Below the pieces are notes generated by a model that saw only the letters and a list, made by a program, of their open reading frames with translations, had not been told where the DNA came from and made no database searches. Both the position numbers and the translations under genes were made by a program. Positions 11,600 through 24,700 of a stretch of 64,000 nt of DNA are shown piece after piece; position 1 is the stretch's first letter, and each line of letters begins with the position of its first letter. The DNA is taken from NCBI GenBank assembly GCA_030490835.1, contig CM059974.1:1681501-1745500 (forward strand), written 5' to 3'. This DNA comes from Annona cherimola (taxonomy: Eukaryota > Streptophyta > Magnoliopsida > Magnoliales > Annonaceae).

Positions 11600-13012
11600 A
11601 TTATGTATTTTGCTCCTAATTTCTGCGGTTATTTATATATTTTAATACTTGCATACAATTATCTTATTTGTTTTAACCTTATTCTTGTTATTTATAATAA
11701 TTATTGCCATCATCTCATATTACTTTCTTTTTAAATTTTTTTTCCATTCCCGCTTTTTATCCTTTTACTTTTACATCTTCTCAAATAAACGTAACAGTTT
11801 ATTATCGAGCAAAAACGAAATATATGGAATTTATTACATGATGATCTTTTTAGCAGGCTTGGGCTGAGCTAGTCATCACTTAGTTCGGCTTAAAAAACTC
11901 GTTAATTTTTTTTTTGCCTTTCCCCATCTAATCTTGTTAACACATGTGTGCTTAAAATATAAACCAATGGTATGTTTAAAAAGTGATAATTTTTTTATGG
12001 GTATTTACAATTATCTCAATAGATGTTTTCAACTAAGTTCTAAGATATCATAACAAATTTCATATAATATACTGACATGCAACTAACAATGTTCAAATTA
12101 ACTCTAATTTGACATTTAAACTAAAAAAATACTATAATTTTCTGCTATTATTTATATATTTTAATATTTGCATGTATTTATCTTATTTGTTTTAACTTTA
12201 TTCTTGTTATTTATCATAATTATTCCCAATATTTAAATTAACTCTAATTAGATATTTAAACTAAAAAATACTATATTTTTCTGCTGTTATTTATATATTT
12301 TAATATTTGCATATATTTATCTTATTTGTTTTAACTTTATTCTTGTTATTTATAATAATTATTCCCATTATCTCATATTACTTTCTTTTTTAAAATTTTT
12401 TTCCATTCCTGATTTTTATCCTTTTTTCCCAAATAAACATGACAGTTCATTATCGAGCAGAAACAAAATATATGGAATTTATTACATGATTAACTTTTAG
12501 CTAGCTTGGGCCGAGCTAGTTATTGCTTAGTCCAACTTTAAAAATTCATTAATTTTGTTGTCTTTTCCCTTATAATCTTGTTACACATACGTGTTTAAAA
12601 TATAAACCAATGGTGTGTTTAAAAAGTGATAAAAATCAACCGAGACTAGCTCGGTTGGTCGACTCTGCTGTTAGTGGAGTGTCCAGTGCAGAGGACTAGA
12701 GTTCGAATCCCACATTGAGATTTCGAAGAAAAAATTATTGTGGGAGCAGTTAGTCTCCCGTTTTGTTGGTAGAAGCCGTGTCTCCCGGTTTGTATGAATG
12801 TCTTAGAGTTTCAGTGTAATATGTGTTGAAATGTATTTAAATATACCCATAAAAAAAGTGATAAATTTTTTTTACAGATATTTACAATTATCTCAATAGA
12901 TGTTTTCAACTAAGTTCTAAGATATCATAACAAGCTTTATATAATATACCGACATGCAACTAACAATAATTATAAATTTATATAATATACTGACACGCAA
13001 CTAACAATATTT
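11600..13012. repeat. Segmental tandem duplication, second copy interrupted by a SINE
   Basis: The block about 11619-12085 recurs at about 12281-12995, and a partial third piece lies at 12137-12280. Shared landmarks: TTATATATTTTAATA, TTATTCTTGTTATTTATAAT, CATTATCGAGCA, ATATATGGAATTTATTACAT, AAACCAATGG and TTTTCAACTAAGTTCTAAGA. The copies differ by scattered substitutions. Insertion of a SINE at 12634-12852 accounts for the extra length of the second copy. A further short duplication follows at about 12945-13022. Confidence 0.85.
12621..12865 (+). mobile_element. tRNA-derived SINE with target site duplication
   Basis: Pol III promoter boxes are clear: box A TAGCTCGGTTGG (12647-12658) and box B AGTTCGAATCC (12700-12710), with the usual spacing for a tRNA-related head. 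The body is about 219 bases (12634-12852) and ends in an A-rich tail. It is flanked by AAAAAGTGATAAA at 12621-12633 and 12853-12865. The paralogous block at 11978-11989 shows the same site without the insert, which fixes the boundaries. Confidence 0.9.
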
Positions 13013-13021
13013 ATAAATTTA

Positions 13022-13192
13022 TTTGAACGGTTAGCACTCCCATGTTATTCTGAGGGAGACTAGTGTCACCACTTACCATTTTCTCTTGCCGTTGTTCACT
13101 TTTTTTTTCCATGCCCACATGCTATCGCCACGAATTGAACCCGACATTTATGTACGCGAGGCTAGCTAAGTTACCATCATGCCAAATTTGTG
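13022..13192 (-). mobile_element. Second tRNA-derived SINE or SINE fragment
   Basis: Read on the minus strand it begins with GATGGTAACTTAGCTAGCC (box A-like) and has GGGTTCAATTCG (box B-like, about 13127-13138), then a GTCTCCC stretch as in the SINE at 12.7 kb. The boxes are diverged and I did not find clear flanking duplications. Confidence 0.55.
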
Positions 13193-13194
13193 TT

Positions 13195-14465
13195 AGCAAG
13201 AAGTGATACAATTTTTAAATGAAATTTTTTTTGTGTAAAAGTTGTTAAAACAAGATGAAATGATGTAATATATAATGGTAATGATAGTGAACAAAAATAA
13301 TAATGTTAAAATATGTAGGTTAATTGTATGAATAATTGCATATAAATGATCTAAAAGTATGGTAATTTGTATAGAAGATGTAAAAAAAAATTTAAAAATT
13401 GAGTATTTGAGGAAAGGGGAAAGTTATAACGTACTTGACAACTATTAAAAAAATATCAAGTTAAACCTTTTCAATATTCATAATTACTTTCATTTTAATC
13501 ATTTATTGGCATTATACTGTATAACCACTTTACCTTTTTTATTACTTTTACACAACTACCTATGCAACTAACATATATATATATATTAATTTTATTTTAT
13601 TTACTTCTCATCATCACTTGTATCACGTGACATCATTTTATTTCATTTTAACAACTTTTATATCAGATTTTTATTGAAAAGTTTTACAAATTCTCAAATA
13701 CACCTTTAGATGAAAAGTTTTACTTAAAAACTAATAAACAACAAGTTTTACTATTTTTCTGTATGCCTATATATATTTAACATTTTTAAACATATTAGTA
13801 TTTTAAAAAATATTAAAAAAATATAAACATATCAAAAAAGGTAAAACTTGATTTATACATTAAATACATATAGATAAATAAATGTATGAATAAAAAATAA
13901 ATTTTTTTTAAATAATAAAAATTTTGAATTAGCATAGGCAACACAATCATTTCTTGAATTTATCATGGTGTGTTTAGGAAGTGATAAAAATTTTTATGGA
14001 AAACTTTTAGGAGAAAATGATATGATATGATATAAGTAATGATAATGAATAAAAATAATAAAATTAAAATAAATAAGTTAGAGATATCAATAATTACTCA
14101 GAAATAATTGCAATGTAGTGTAGTTGTATATGAAGATGAGAAAAATAATAAAATATAATAGTGATATAGAGCGAAAAGTCTCAGACTAAAGGTGTATTTG
14201 ACAATACTTAAAAAAATGTTAAGATAAAACTTTTTACATTTCATAATAATCATAATTTTAATTATTTATTCATATATTCCTATATAACTACCATATATTT
14301 AATCATTTATATACAACTACATATACAACTAACCCATATATTTTTACTTTATTATTTTAATTTATTATCATTATCTATATCATATAAAAGTATTTTCTTT
14401 GATTTTTGACCATTTTTATTCCCAAAATTCGTCGTATAAAAAATTTATCATTCTGAGACACGCCT
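13195..14465. mobile_element. Four Tourist-like MITE copies in alternating orientation, next to the promoter
   Basis: Order: reverse (about 13195-13435), forward (13428-13710), reverse (13970-14205), forward (14190-14465), with a family D fragment at 13750-13950 between the pairs. Forward copies carry AACTACCTATGCAACTAACA-type and CATTTTATTT phrases; reverse copies carry ATGATGTAATATAT or ATGATATGATATGA. Each pair forms a long imperfect palindrome. The last copy ends about 15 bases before the CT-rich leader of the callose synthase gene. Confidence 0.65.
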
Positions 14466-14777
14466 GAAATATTAAAAAAAGACAAAACTCGCTCCCATTT
14501 CTCCCTTTCGTCAGTCCTTCTCCCCGTCTACTCGGCCTTTTTCTTCTCCAGCTCTTCTTTCACTTCTTCTACTAGAGAAATTTCGATCCCGTGGTTCTTC
14601 CTCCCATCGCAATTTTCAAATAATCAATTTCCAACGCTTTTTATTTCTCGCCAACCTTTCTCCCTTCCCAATCCATAAAATCTCGCAACTCCTAGCGCTA
14701 GATTCGTCTCCCACCATCTCCAGTAGCCCGTCACTCCCCCCCACCCGGCGTAGAGTTAGGGTTTTGAGATCGGAGCA
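14466..14777 (+). promoter_or_regulatory. Pyrimidine-rich leader and core promoter region of the callose synthase gene, with telo-box
   Basis: Base composition changes sharply at about 14480: a CT-rich tract with many TTCTTC and CTCC runs leads up to the ATG at 14778, typical of a plant 5' leader. The motif TTAGGGTTTT (14755-14764), a telo-box (AAACCCTAA on the other strand), sits 14 bases before the start codon; telo-boxes are common near start sites of plant genes linked to cell division. A TATA-like tract near 14434 lies in the end of the neighbouring MITE. The transcription start itself cannot be read from sequence. Confidence 0.6.
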
Positions 14778-17700
14778 ATGACCAAGGTATACGACAATTG
14801 GGAGCGCCTCGTTCGCGCGACGCTGCAGCGGGAGCAGCTCCGGACTGCTGTACAAGGGCCCGGTCGGACCTCCGTCGGTATCGCCGACGCCGTGCCGCCT
14901 TCGCTCGGAAGAACCACCAACATTGATGCAATCTTGCAGGCCGCCGATGAGATCCAAGACGAGGATCCGAACGTCGCCAGGATCCGTGAGTGGCTTCTTG
15001 GCATGCAAGATCTATTTCTTTTATCTTTGCCAACGAATTTTCAGTTGTAATAGCTGAATTGAGTTGCTTTGTTCACGTGATTTTAGTGTGCGAGCAAGCT
15101 TACTTCCTAGCTCAGAATCTGGACCCCAACAGCGAAGGTAGAGGCGTGCTGCAGTTCAAAACCGGTCTAATGTCTGTAATTAAGGTATGGAAATACATAA
15201 GTGATGGTTCAACACTGTTTTTCATCCATCTGCTGTTGGTTGGAGGGGTCTTCAACTGAGATGAGTTGTGTGGGCGGGGGTGTTTTCCAGTACGAGTGGA
15301 TGGTATCTGACAAATAGTAGCAATCAGTGTTTCCAAACTACAACAAAGTGAATTTCCCCTCTGGTAGCATGTTTTCTGTTTTTGATTTCACCTCTCGACT
15401 CTGCTGGATGCTGAATAGTGGGTGGGTGAATTTTCAGCAAAAACTTGCCAAAAAGGATGGGACAAGAATTGATCGCAATCAGGATCTTCCACGATTGTGG
15501 GAATTTTACCAGAGATATAAAGCGCAGCACAGAGTCGATGACATCCAGAGACAGGAGGAGATGCTGAGGGAATCAGGAACTCTTGGCGCTAGCATGGAGT
15601 ATGTTCTGCTCTTTGGTGAAGGGGGTTAAGTGTTTCAGTAGTATGATAGGCTTGTGTTTATACCTATTTTGGTTACAATTCCTCCAGGTTATTTCTGAAT
15701 TTATTTTTTTTTCCCTTTTTCGTGGCATTCATTGCATAGCTGCATGTTGCACATGGGACAACAACAAACCTGTCTGCTTGATGCACCACCTCACCAATGA
15801 CCAAACCCTGGGGCTTAGGAGGGCTGACCTAAAGCTCGAACAGGCAACATCTTGGAGAACAAGTTGTGAGGGTAGTCCTCCATACTACACATTTCCTAGT
15901 CACTTGTTTCAATAGTCTAGGATGACCTTTTCTGTTAATCTCAAGATGTAACTTATGGGCTTCGAGAGGAAAAAGAAGTGACAAATTTTTCTTATTTAGG
16001 ATTTTTTATGATTTGATTGGTGCTATTTCATGCACCATAGCTCATTGCATCATACTAAAGTGGGAAATTTACCAGTTAATTTAATGTGCGTAAATTTGAA
16101 ATTAACCAATATCTACTTGCCTCAAGATTGAGATGCTACAAAAATGGGATATAAAAACTGCTAAGGATGAGATGAGCACTTTTGAAGGGTCAGATGTTTA
16201 ATTTAAACTATGCGGATCTCTCTAATGATCAAATAGTTTTAATGGCCTGAGATTTGCTCTCAAATTTATTTTAATTTTGTGATCAGCATGCACCTCTGAT
16301 TGAGATAATATTGGAGTTCCTGGCTAAATGGATGATGATAACATTAATATAACATTAATGGGCGGATTAGATTTCGTATAATGGTCAAGGCGGGGAACAA
16401 ACAAGCTGGTACTACGAATTCAATTCAGTGGTGCATGCACCACTGTATCACACCTATTATAAAATCTATACTACCATTTGAGAGTGAATATGTAACTATT
16501 AGACTTTGAAAATGAGTTGCTAGACTACCATTTGGGAGTGAATATGCAACTATTAGACTTTGAAAATGAGTTGAGATCCTATAAAAGTTTCCTATGCATA
16601 CGTTTGGGCTTGATAAAAATACACATATGGACGGGTAATATTATTGGTTTAGATTTCCAAAAATTTATTCTGCCAGCAGTTATGATGGTTCATCTGAGGC
16701 ATTTCTGGCCCAACATTTCTATCTTGAATTGTGTTCTTTACCTTAAAGAGAACTTCCTAACATGCATAGCCAATTTTTCAAAATTGTACTGAGTAACTAA
16801 AAATATTGTCCTGAAATTTTAATTTACATCCGTCTATTTGTGATTGTACAAATGTGTGGATATTTATAGTATTTGTTTTTTGTCTTTTCTTGAATTTTTT
16901 TGATTTCACATGAATGATTGTCTATGGATCGTCTTCTATATCTGGTACAGTTTTTCTTTTTCTTTTTCTTTTTCTTGTTGCAATTTTTGTTTAACAGAAT
17001 TTTGATTCAGTTGAATCTGTTTTCTTATTCAATTTGAATTCTTATTTACTACTAAATGATGGCTAATTTAGAGTCTCATGTCAGATTGGAATTGAGAGCT
17101 TTGGAAATGAAAAAGGCATTTGCTACTTTGAAGGCTATAGTTGAGGTGATGGAGCTGCTTACTGGGGAAGCCCCTATGGATGGAGTGGCCAGACAAATTA
17201 AAGATAAGGTGAGGTGTTCCCTTTCTTAGCGTTGGATGATTCTAACTCTTTGCCTCTTCGGTTTTGTGCACATGACTGTTTTCGTACTTTATGTTTTCCT
17301 CCTAATAGTCATGGTGTTAAAGCTTACTTGGTTTAGCTTAAATTTTCATTGAATCCAGTAAATTACTCTGGCTTGTAATATGCTTGTTTTCCGACTATTT
17401 GCTTGTGGTCTTAATCATTTTCCATGAGCCTTTCTTTGATAATTCAAATTTACCAGGACATGCTTTCAAAATTCAGGTCATTCCAGATTTTGAATGGTGG
17501 CAAGAATGTTTGAATTTGTGGTTTTTTTCATTTACCTACATCAGGGGAGGGTGTCTGTTGGTGGTGATCGGAAGGATCTTCTTCACCTGTGTCCTTGGTG
17601 GCACAGATTTTGAGTCAGGGAAATAGCCTCTCCAAGAAAAAAGTAATTCTGTGCATACTGTCCCCTCCCCAGGCCCTGCATTGATGGTAGCCTTGTGCAG

Positions 17701-20700
17701 TGGGTGGTCTAAAACTTGACTAAGATTAATATCCCAATGAATTTGAACTTCCGATTGTGATTGTATGAGATAACATTTCTTGCTGGTATGGGCACCTTCT
17801 ATTCACTAAAATACTATAACTTTTTCTCAAATGGTTTGCTGCAGTTGACAAAGATAAAGACATCTGATGTAGTGCCGTACAATATTGTACCCTTAGATGG
17901 ACCGGCATTAACGACTGTCATTGGATTTTTCCCAGAAGTGAGTTTCTGCCTGCGTTTCGGTTCTAATTCTTGTTTGGTTACCTTGTTCCATTCAACTAGA
18001 GCCATTTCTTTCAGAACTAGTTCTTTTCTGATTCCTTGTTAGGTTCTTCATTTTTATAATTGATCTTATTTCTATTTGTGACGTCATCATTTGATTATCC
18101 TAAGTTGCCAGGGATTTGGTCTCTTATGGCTGAATTTAGGTTCTAAACGCATCTGCATTAGTAGTTCTTTCTAGCAGTCATTTTCCTGTGCTGATTATAT
18201 ATTGTGTATGTGATTATCGAGCAGGTTAAAGCTGCAATATCTGCAATAAGTCACATGATTGACTTTGCTCGCCTCCCTTCTGATTTCAGAGTCCCTGATA
18301 TGAGAAATTTTGATATGTTTGATCTACTAGAATTTGTGTTTGGGTTTCAGGTATTTCTATTTGTCTTCTCCATTCCCCCTGGCCTTTTTTGAATCATCTT
18401 CCCTTGTTCTCCACTGGTTCTTATTTTCAGTGGATTCTGTTCTGTGAGAATAGGACTTATGAATCACTCTAAAAAGTATTGCAGTACATCCTTCATTGAT
18501 TTATTTTGAAAGCTATAACATGGATCAAGGCTAGGGGAAACTTGCTGATCAGATGAGTCATCATCTTCTTGTATGTTTCGTAATGAAGGTTATGAAATGG
18601 AACACAGATGAACAAGGTGGCTATTCTTAAAGACAATGATTACTTGGTTGACTATTGCTTTTATCTTTCATTCCTGATAGATTGTCAATGTGTGAGCTTG
18701 GTTGGGTGTTAAAGGATGTGTAGTGTAATGGAGTGTGTTGCCAGGAAAAAAAAAAGTGAAATTATATGATGAGTTGAGTGTAGCGAGATGTTTTCGACAA
18801 AATAGATGAATCATTGAAAGATACAGGTAAATGACCAAAAACTAGAAAATACACCATGGTAAATGATTACAAACATAAGGATGTCAATTAAAGTGTAGGG
18901 ATGCTGTTTGATAGGAAAGTTGTAGGAGTCGAGGACCGTACACCCTTTATAGCCTTTATCATGTTGCAGCCCTTATTTTTCAATCCATCATTATCCCTAT
19001 CATGCAGTGATTATCTCTATCACTAACATTATAATTATGTAGTATTCTAAAAAAAATTCAAGTAAAATTTATAAACCTCTCAACTAATAATCATGTTATT
19101 TTGTTCTAATTCTTAAATGCATATTATGGCAACTCGATTTTTCACCTCATCATTTCTTAATGCTGTTAATATTTATCCTTTATTTACTTCGTGTCTAACA
19201 TCATTTCCTACTATCCTGACATCATCTCCATCTCCATCTCCTCTACATTCCAATTCTAAAAATGGTTTTCGTCTAAGCGATTCTGTTTACTTTGTGATGT
19301 TTCGATTTACAACTTTATGATATTTTGATTTATGGATTCACGATATTTTATCTGTCATCTTACAGTAAAGATAGTACTGGGCTATCTCAAAAATTTGGTA
19401 CACCTAGTTGTTTTATAACATCCGATATTGTGATTAGCATATCATGTGTGTTTAATGTCAGTTATGATTTTTTGGATAATAATGTGTTTCTGTGTGTATT
19501 TTTTCCCTTAAGAGGATCTTTAGTAATTTAGAAATTTAAATCTGAAGTAATCGTAACGTTGCAATTCATAATTCGTGAGTTCTCATCTTGAATTTGTGAA
19601 TCATCTTGTGTAACATTTACTTCAATTTCATTCAAAAAGTAAAAAGTAAATTGATTTTACATATTTACCTAAGACACAAGTCATTGATGCTTCTTTTTTA
19701 TTCTGGAAATCTTGAAGAAATTTTAAATTTAATTATGCTACATACGCATAATTTTTTATTTTTATTTTTTTGGGATCAAGAGGACCACGATAAATTGAAA
19801 CCACTTAGAACCATGATGTTATCGACATGATTCTATTGCCTCTTTTTGCCAGCACTTCCAGATGGTTTTCTTCCAACAACTTGCTTTAGAAGCAAGAGCT
19901 GCTGCTTTAGTTAGTATATTTGATTACTTTTTATATTAATTCAGTTAGGTGCCCTTATACTTAATTTGCTGGAATTTACTCTATGGCTGTTAGGTTGGAA
20001 TTTCTACCAAAAATCTTTCTGTAATATAAAAGCAAGCTATGTTCATAAATCTTAATTGACTTCAACACTAGCTTTATAGTATGTTTTGAAAAGATGTTTT
20101 TTTATCACTCTCCAAATGTATGGTTCCTAAAATCCAAAAATCTAACCAACAAATTTTTTTTTTCCATGCAAATCATGCGATTTTAAAGAACATTTCCCTT
20201 ATTTTTGACTGCAATTCCATACTGTTGTTATCAAAGCTACTACGAAATGGTGCCCAAAATTTCAGCTGAAAAGAGATTGAAGCTTCCACGATGATAATTT
20301 CTGCAAGAAAAGAAAGGCCTGGTAGGCTGATGCCATCGTTGTTTTCACTTAGGGTGTGTTTGGTGTTCAAAATTTTTTTCCCACCAAACATTTTCACACA
20401 CTTTTGCATGCAACTGCACTACTTTTTAATCATTTCTACCATTCTTCCATACAACTAACCTTTACTCCTAATAATTACCCGTATTTTATCACATCACTCT
20501 CCCACCTTTCCATACTTCCCCCAACTAGTTTTCCACATTTTTTCAGGTTACCAAACACACTTCTAATAAAAAAAAAATATTCACTTATCTAGTTGGTTTT
20601 TGCTTTAGGTTTCTGTAGAAGCTACCATCATCACATGATTCCATGTTCTCATCCTAAATTCCCCCAGCCCCACCCACCGCTCATTTTGCATCCTCCACCA

Positions 20701-21771
20701 CTTAAAAAAAAAGTGCAGTTGCGGTAGCCTTCTAATCTGTCTTTTGCTTTAGAAAAATTTAGCTTCATTTTTATTGAATAGTAACATCATCATTATTGTT
20801 GTCTTTCTTCTACCCAATAATTCTAATCATAGCATGATAAATTATGTTTACCCTAGAGTTTGTGTTTGAAAATAGATTTGATTCATTCATTGATTGAGAT
20901 AACTACTGTATTTGGCCAGATGATGCACTAAAGTGTGACAATTGAATTGATGCAGGGTGCATATGAAACAATCCATTTGTGTGTTTTGTTGTTTCAGTTT
21001 TGTAATTCTAAGTAATTGAGAATAGTGTGTTTGTTGATGAATTCTCTTGTTGCTTTTATGCATAACATACCCTGTTATACCAACAAATTGGAAAGTGGGA
21101 AAATCCAGTCTTCAATGGAACTAAATTCTGCCTTGAAAGGAAGAATTATCTGGTGTTAGGCGATGCTTTATAATCTAATGCAACCCAAGTGCATGGAATG
21201 TCCATGCATCCCTTTGATTTTTTAATTTATAAAAGTAATTTTTGAATCTAAACCATTTATTATTTTTTACTAATCGGTGCTTATGATGTCAAAAATCATT
21301 TCAATTGGAAGCTTATGTTTTAAAAATTTATCTTTTGAGAGTGAGTATATAACTATGAAAATTTCAAAATGGATATATTGCCCAAAAAATTTTCTACTCT
21401 TTTTGAAAGTGAATATATGACTATTAAAATTTAAAAATTAATATATAGCATTAAAAGTTCTTAATATTTGTGATTTTTAGAATCATAAACCGATACATGT
21501 GGATGAATGTTACAAATGGTTTGATTTTAAAAAAGAACTTTGAAAACTTACAAAAACAAAGTGATGCAATGGACCAGGTTCGGATTAGAGCACAGCCCTC
21601 AGTTTATAATTTCTTACTGTTTATAGGTTCTCTATTGCTGATTTTTCACATGGTGGTGTATTGTGATTTTTTTTTCTACAGAAAGATAATATCAGAAACC
21701 AGCGTGAAAATGTGATTCTTTTAATTGCAAATGCACAGTCGCGTCTGGGCATTCCTGGTGAAACTGATCCG
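14778..21771 (+). CDS. GSL10: Callose synthase exons 1-7: N-terminal cytosolic, Vta1-like region
   Basis: Codes for residues 1-300. Exon 1 opens [20 protein letters not shown], matching the start of GSL8/GSL10 proteins, so the ATG at 14778 is well supported; it follows a leader with no nearer in-frame start. Conserved pieces seen: [21 protein letters not shown] (exon 1), [20 protein letters not shown] (exon 2), LWEFYQRYK and HRVDDIQ (exon 3), TPYNIVPL-like [11 protein letters not shown] (exon 5), [12 protein letters not shown] (exon 6), [10 protein letters not shown] (exon 7). The exon 3/4 junction was chosen at 15598/17085 because it gives [14 protein letters not shown]; a nearer acceptor at 17074 would add residues the family lacks. 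In callose synthases this region resembles Vta1 and lies in the cytosol. Confidence 0.93.
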
Positions 21772-24700
21772 GTGAGTAGTATGCACTCTCTTTTATTGGG
21801 GTGAGAACTCATTTTGTTGCAAAATGTATTTCCAAAATATTTTACAATGCTTGGGCATAGAGATGCTGATGCTTCTTCTTTTTTTTTTTTCTTTTGAATT
21901 GATGTGACCCTTACTTTGTATGCCATCTTACAAAATGCTTATTGTGGAGGAATCTTTTGGATGAATTACGAAAAGCTTCTTTCTGTAAAAAAGCTTTTCA
22001 TTAACAGCCTTTTGGTGAAGTTCATTATGGTAGTGCTTGACTTCACATGAAAAAAAAAAAATTCATTCAGTTTCTCAGAGAATTAATTTTTTTATCTCCT
22101 TAAAAATTGCATTTGAACTTTTCTGGTAAGTTTAAAAGCCAAAATTTAAAAGCAGTAGCCTGGAAGCTGATGTGTACTAACAACAGCGGTAAAATCAGCC
22201 AGGAGCCAAGAGTGACAGAAGGATGCTGATAACATTGTCTTTGTATGCACTGATGTTTTAAGGGCTTCTTTATGACCTGCTAGGTTTATTTGTTGTGGAT
22301 TTCTTTTAATGGGTTTTTGTGCAGCTATTTGGATGTTGTATTAACAAGTCTTGTTGCTATTTGGAGTTCTTTTTATGCTTTTGAGTTTAATTTTCTGAGT
22401 CCCTATCTAATCATGGTTGTATTAAATTTATGCAACTGTCAGTCGGTTTTGAGTGAAAAATTTGTGCTGTTATATGAGATACATGTGGGTCATGTAATAG
22501 TTGAATACTTGTTTTGTAAGTTTAACATACTAACTACTATGTGTTTTTTTTCTCATAAGGAACATGGGAGGAAAGTGGAGAAAAATGTGGAATATTAAAA
22601 AGAGAAAAATGGAGGAACTAATTTGTCAAGTTTGGCCACAAATTAGAAAGACAGCAAACTATCATACATTGATAAATTTTTTGATGAAAAGATGAGGTTC
22701 ATGATTGGAAATAACGAAGAAAAAGCTATAGTTTTTGGGATTTGGTTGGGTTATGTGAATGTCACCACATGTGGGAAAAATTAAAGAGAAGGTATTTCTT
22801 TCCTTTTTCCTCGTTGACAATGTCCAATAAGGAAGATGGGAGGCAAAGTGGAGAATGTGAAATCTGAAACGAAGGTACGGAATTAATGTGGCAAGATGTG
22901 GTACAAATATTACAAATAAGGTGAATAAAAAATAAAATAGTTGTTGGAAGATGATTCGGTGCATCCGGTGCACAGCTTTAGTAATTTAAAATTACAAAAA
23001 TGTCACCGATTTTTAAAAATTCAAAAGAAATATCTAAAAACCTCCAAAATTGGTAAAAATTGATACACATGTTAAAACACACTTAGATTAATAGTTGTGT
23101 AAACAAATTTTCAAAAAGAAATTTTAAAAAATGGGTATTTGCACCCGGTGCACATGATTATGTTCCATAGTTATTATAGTCATGTATGATGAGCATGAAT
23201 ATTTGAAAAATTCTCAGGTCAAAGACACTTGTAACTGATTTATTATCTTACGTTGTTTGTTATATTTATCATCATAAATATATAATAAGTTTGAGAAGGA
23301 ATTTCTTAAAAAACATAAAAATTCAAAGAAGGAATTTCTTAAAAAAATATAATAATTCAAATATTAAGATTCTTTTTTATTTTTATTATTTATAGCCAAT
23401 TTCATTTGACTTAGATGGTCCATGATAGATTAGAATGAGGCATGTAAGTTTTGCGAGCCTTGCTTTGACCTACTTCCATTGCGTTAATTTTAATATTAGT
23501 AAGGATATCCTGTTATCCTACTGCTTATGCTCTATGCTTATTAATCCTTATGTGTTACATTTAGTGTAGAAATGCAGCAAAACGTGGAGCTTATTATTGC
23601 TTTTGAATTCACAAACAAAGATGTATGGGTGGGATTTGACTTGTATAATGTAACAACTTACATAGTAGCAATCTGTTTTCTGTTGTAGGAATTATGGTCG
23701 GTGGTCTGTTTGTTTTGATCGAATGGGTTGTAAAAGCAACATGAATGCAAAAGGCATGGATGCTACTTTTACCACCATATAACAGATGCATTTTTAATTA
23801 TAGGAATTATGATCAGGGGTGTGCTCATTATTACAAAAGGGTTGTAAAAGCCCATGAATGCAAAAGAAGTGTAAATTTTACTTTTTACCTTTTTTTTTGA
23901 ATGTAGCATTTTATTCGCCTATGCCAGTTTTTTCTTTTCATGGCATTACCCATTTTTTCCAAAAGAACATGTGCTTTTCATCTTTACTCGCTTTATGGCT
24001 GTTATAATTTCTTATTCTACTGATCTCATTATCTCCCTTTTGGGGTGCAACCTTGGTCAAGTTGAACAGACTTGAAATATTTGTGTTGGGAATGGAGATT
24101 AGCTTTTTGGTTTTAAATTAGGTTTTAGCTCGACTTGATTTTAAAATATGGTTAGGTTAGGATTGAATCTGATCCTAGTTAAAAAATATATAAGAATTTT
24201 CTAATGTTTTTTGGTATGTCATGTGTGCATATTAAGTAAATAAATTCGACTTATCTCAGTTCGGTATAGTTTGAATTTAATGTCGATTTAATAATTAATG
24301 CACACTAATGATATGTTTGGGAAGTGATAAAACTTTTTATGAAAATTTTTTGGTATAAAAGTTTCTAAAATAAGAGAAAATGATGTGATATGTTAGGGGT
24401 AATGATGAGGAGTAAAAAGAATAAAGTTAAAATAGATATGTTTGTTGTATAGGTAGTTGTGTAGAAATGACTTAAAAGTAGGGTGGTTATATAGGAAGAA
24501 GTGAAGAAATAATCAAACAATAAGGTTGTTGTGAAGAGTGAAAAATTTTAAATTAAAAAGTTTTTTAGGTAAACAAACACCCTCTAAATTTTACTATTTG
24601 CTTCTTGGTCTAAGTGCAAGATTAAAATTTCTTAATATTATTTGATATGTTATAATGGCATATTAAATGCACATATTGTCTAATTTCTGTTTGGCATGGC

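Larger units (their letters stand above)
18351..21681 (+). other. Intron 6 of the callose synthase gene
   Basis: About 3.3 kb. Apart from the two MITEs listed separately (20352-20562 and 21168-21590) I see ordinary AT-rich intron sequence; the open frames at 19117-19830 are short and have no family resemblance. Confidence 0.7.

Noticed and set aside
12647..12710. Possible tRNA gene with A and B boxes
   Set aside because: No cloverleaf can be completed, and the flanking target duplication and A-rich tail show it is the head of a SINE.
14616..15008. 130-codon antisense open frame over exon 1
   Set aside because: It mirrors the G+C-rich first exon and leader of the callose synthase gene; no family resemblance and no independent signals.
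17070..17084. Alternative exon 4 acceptor at 17073
   Set aside because: It would need a weaker donor in exon 3 and adds residues before [10 protein letters not shown] that the family does not have; the acceptor at 17083-17084 fits exactly.
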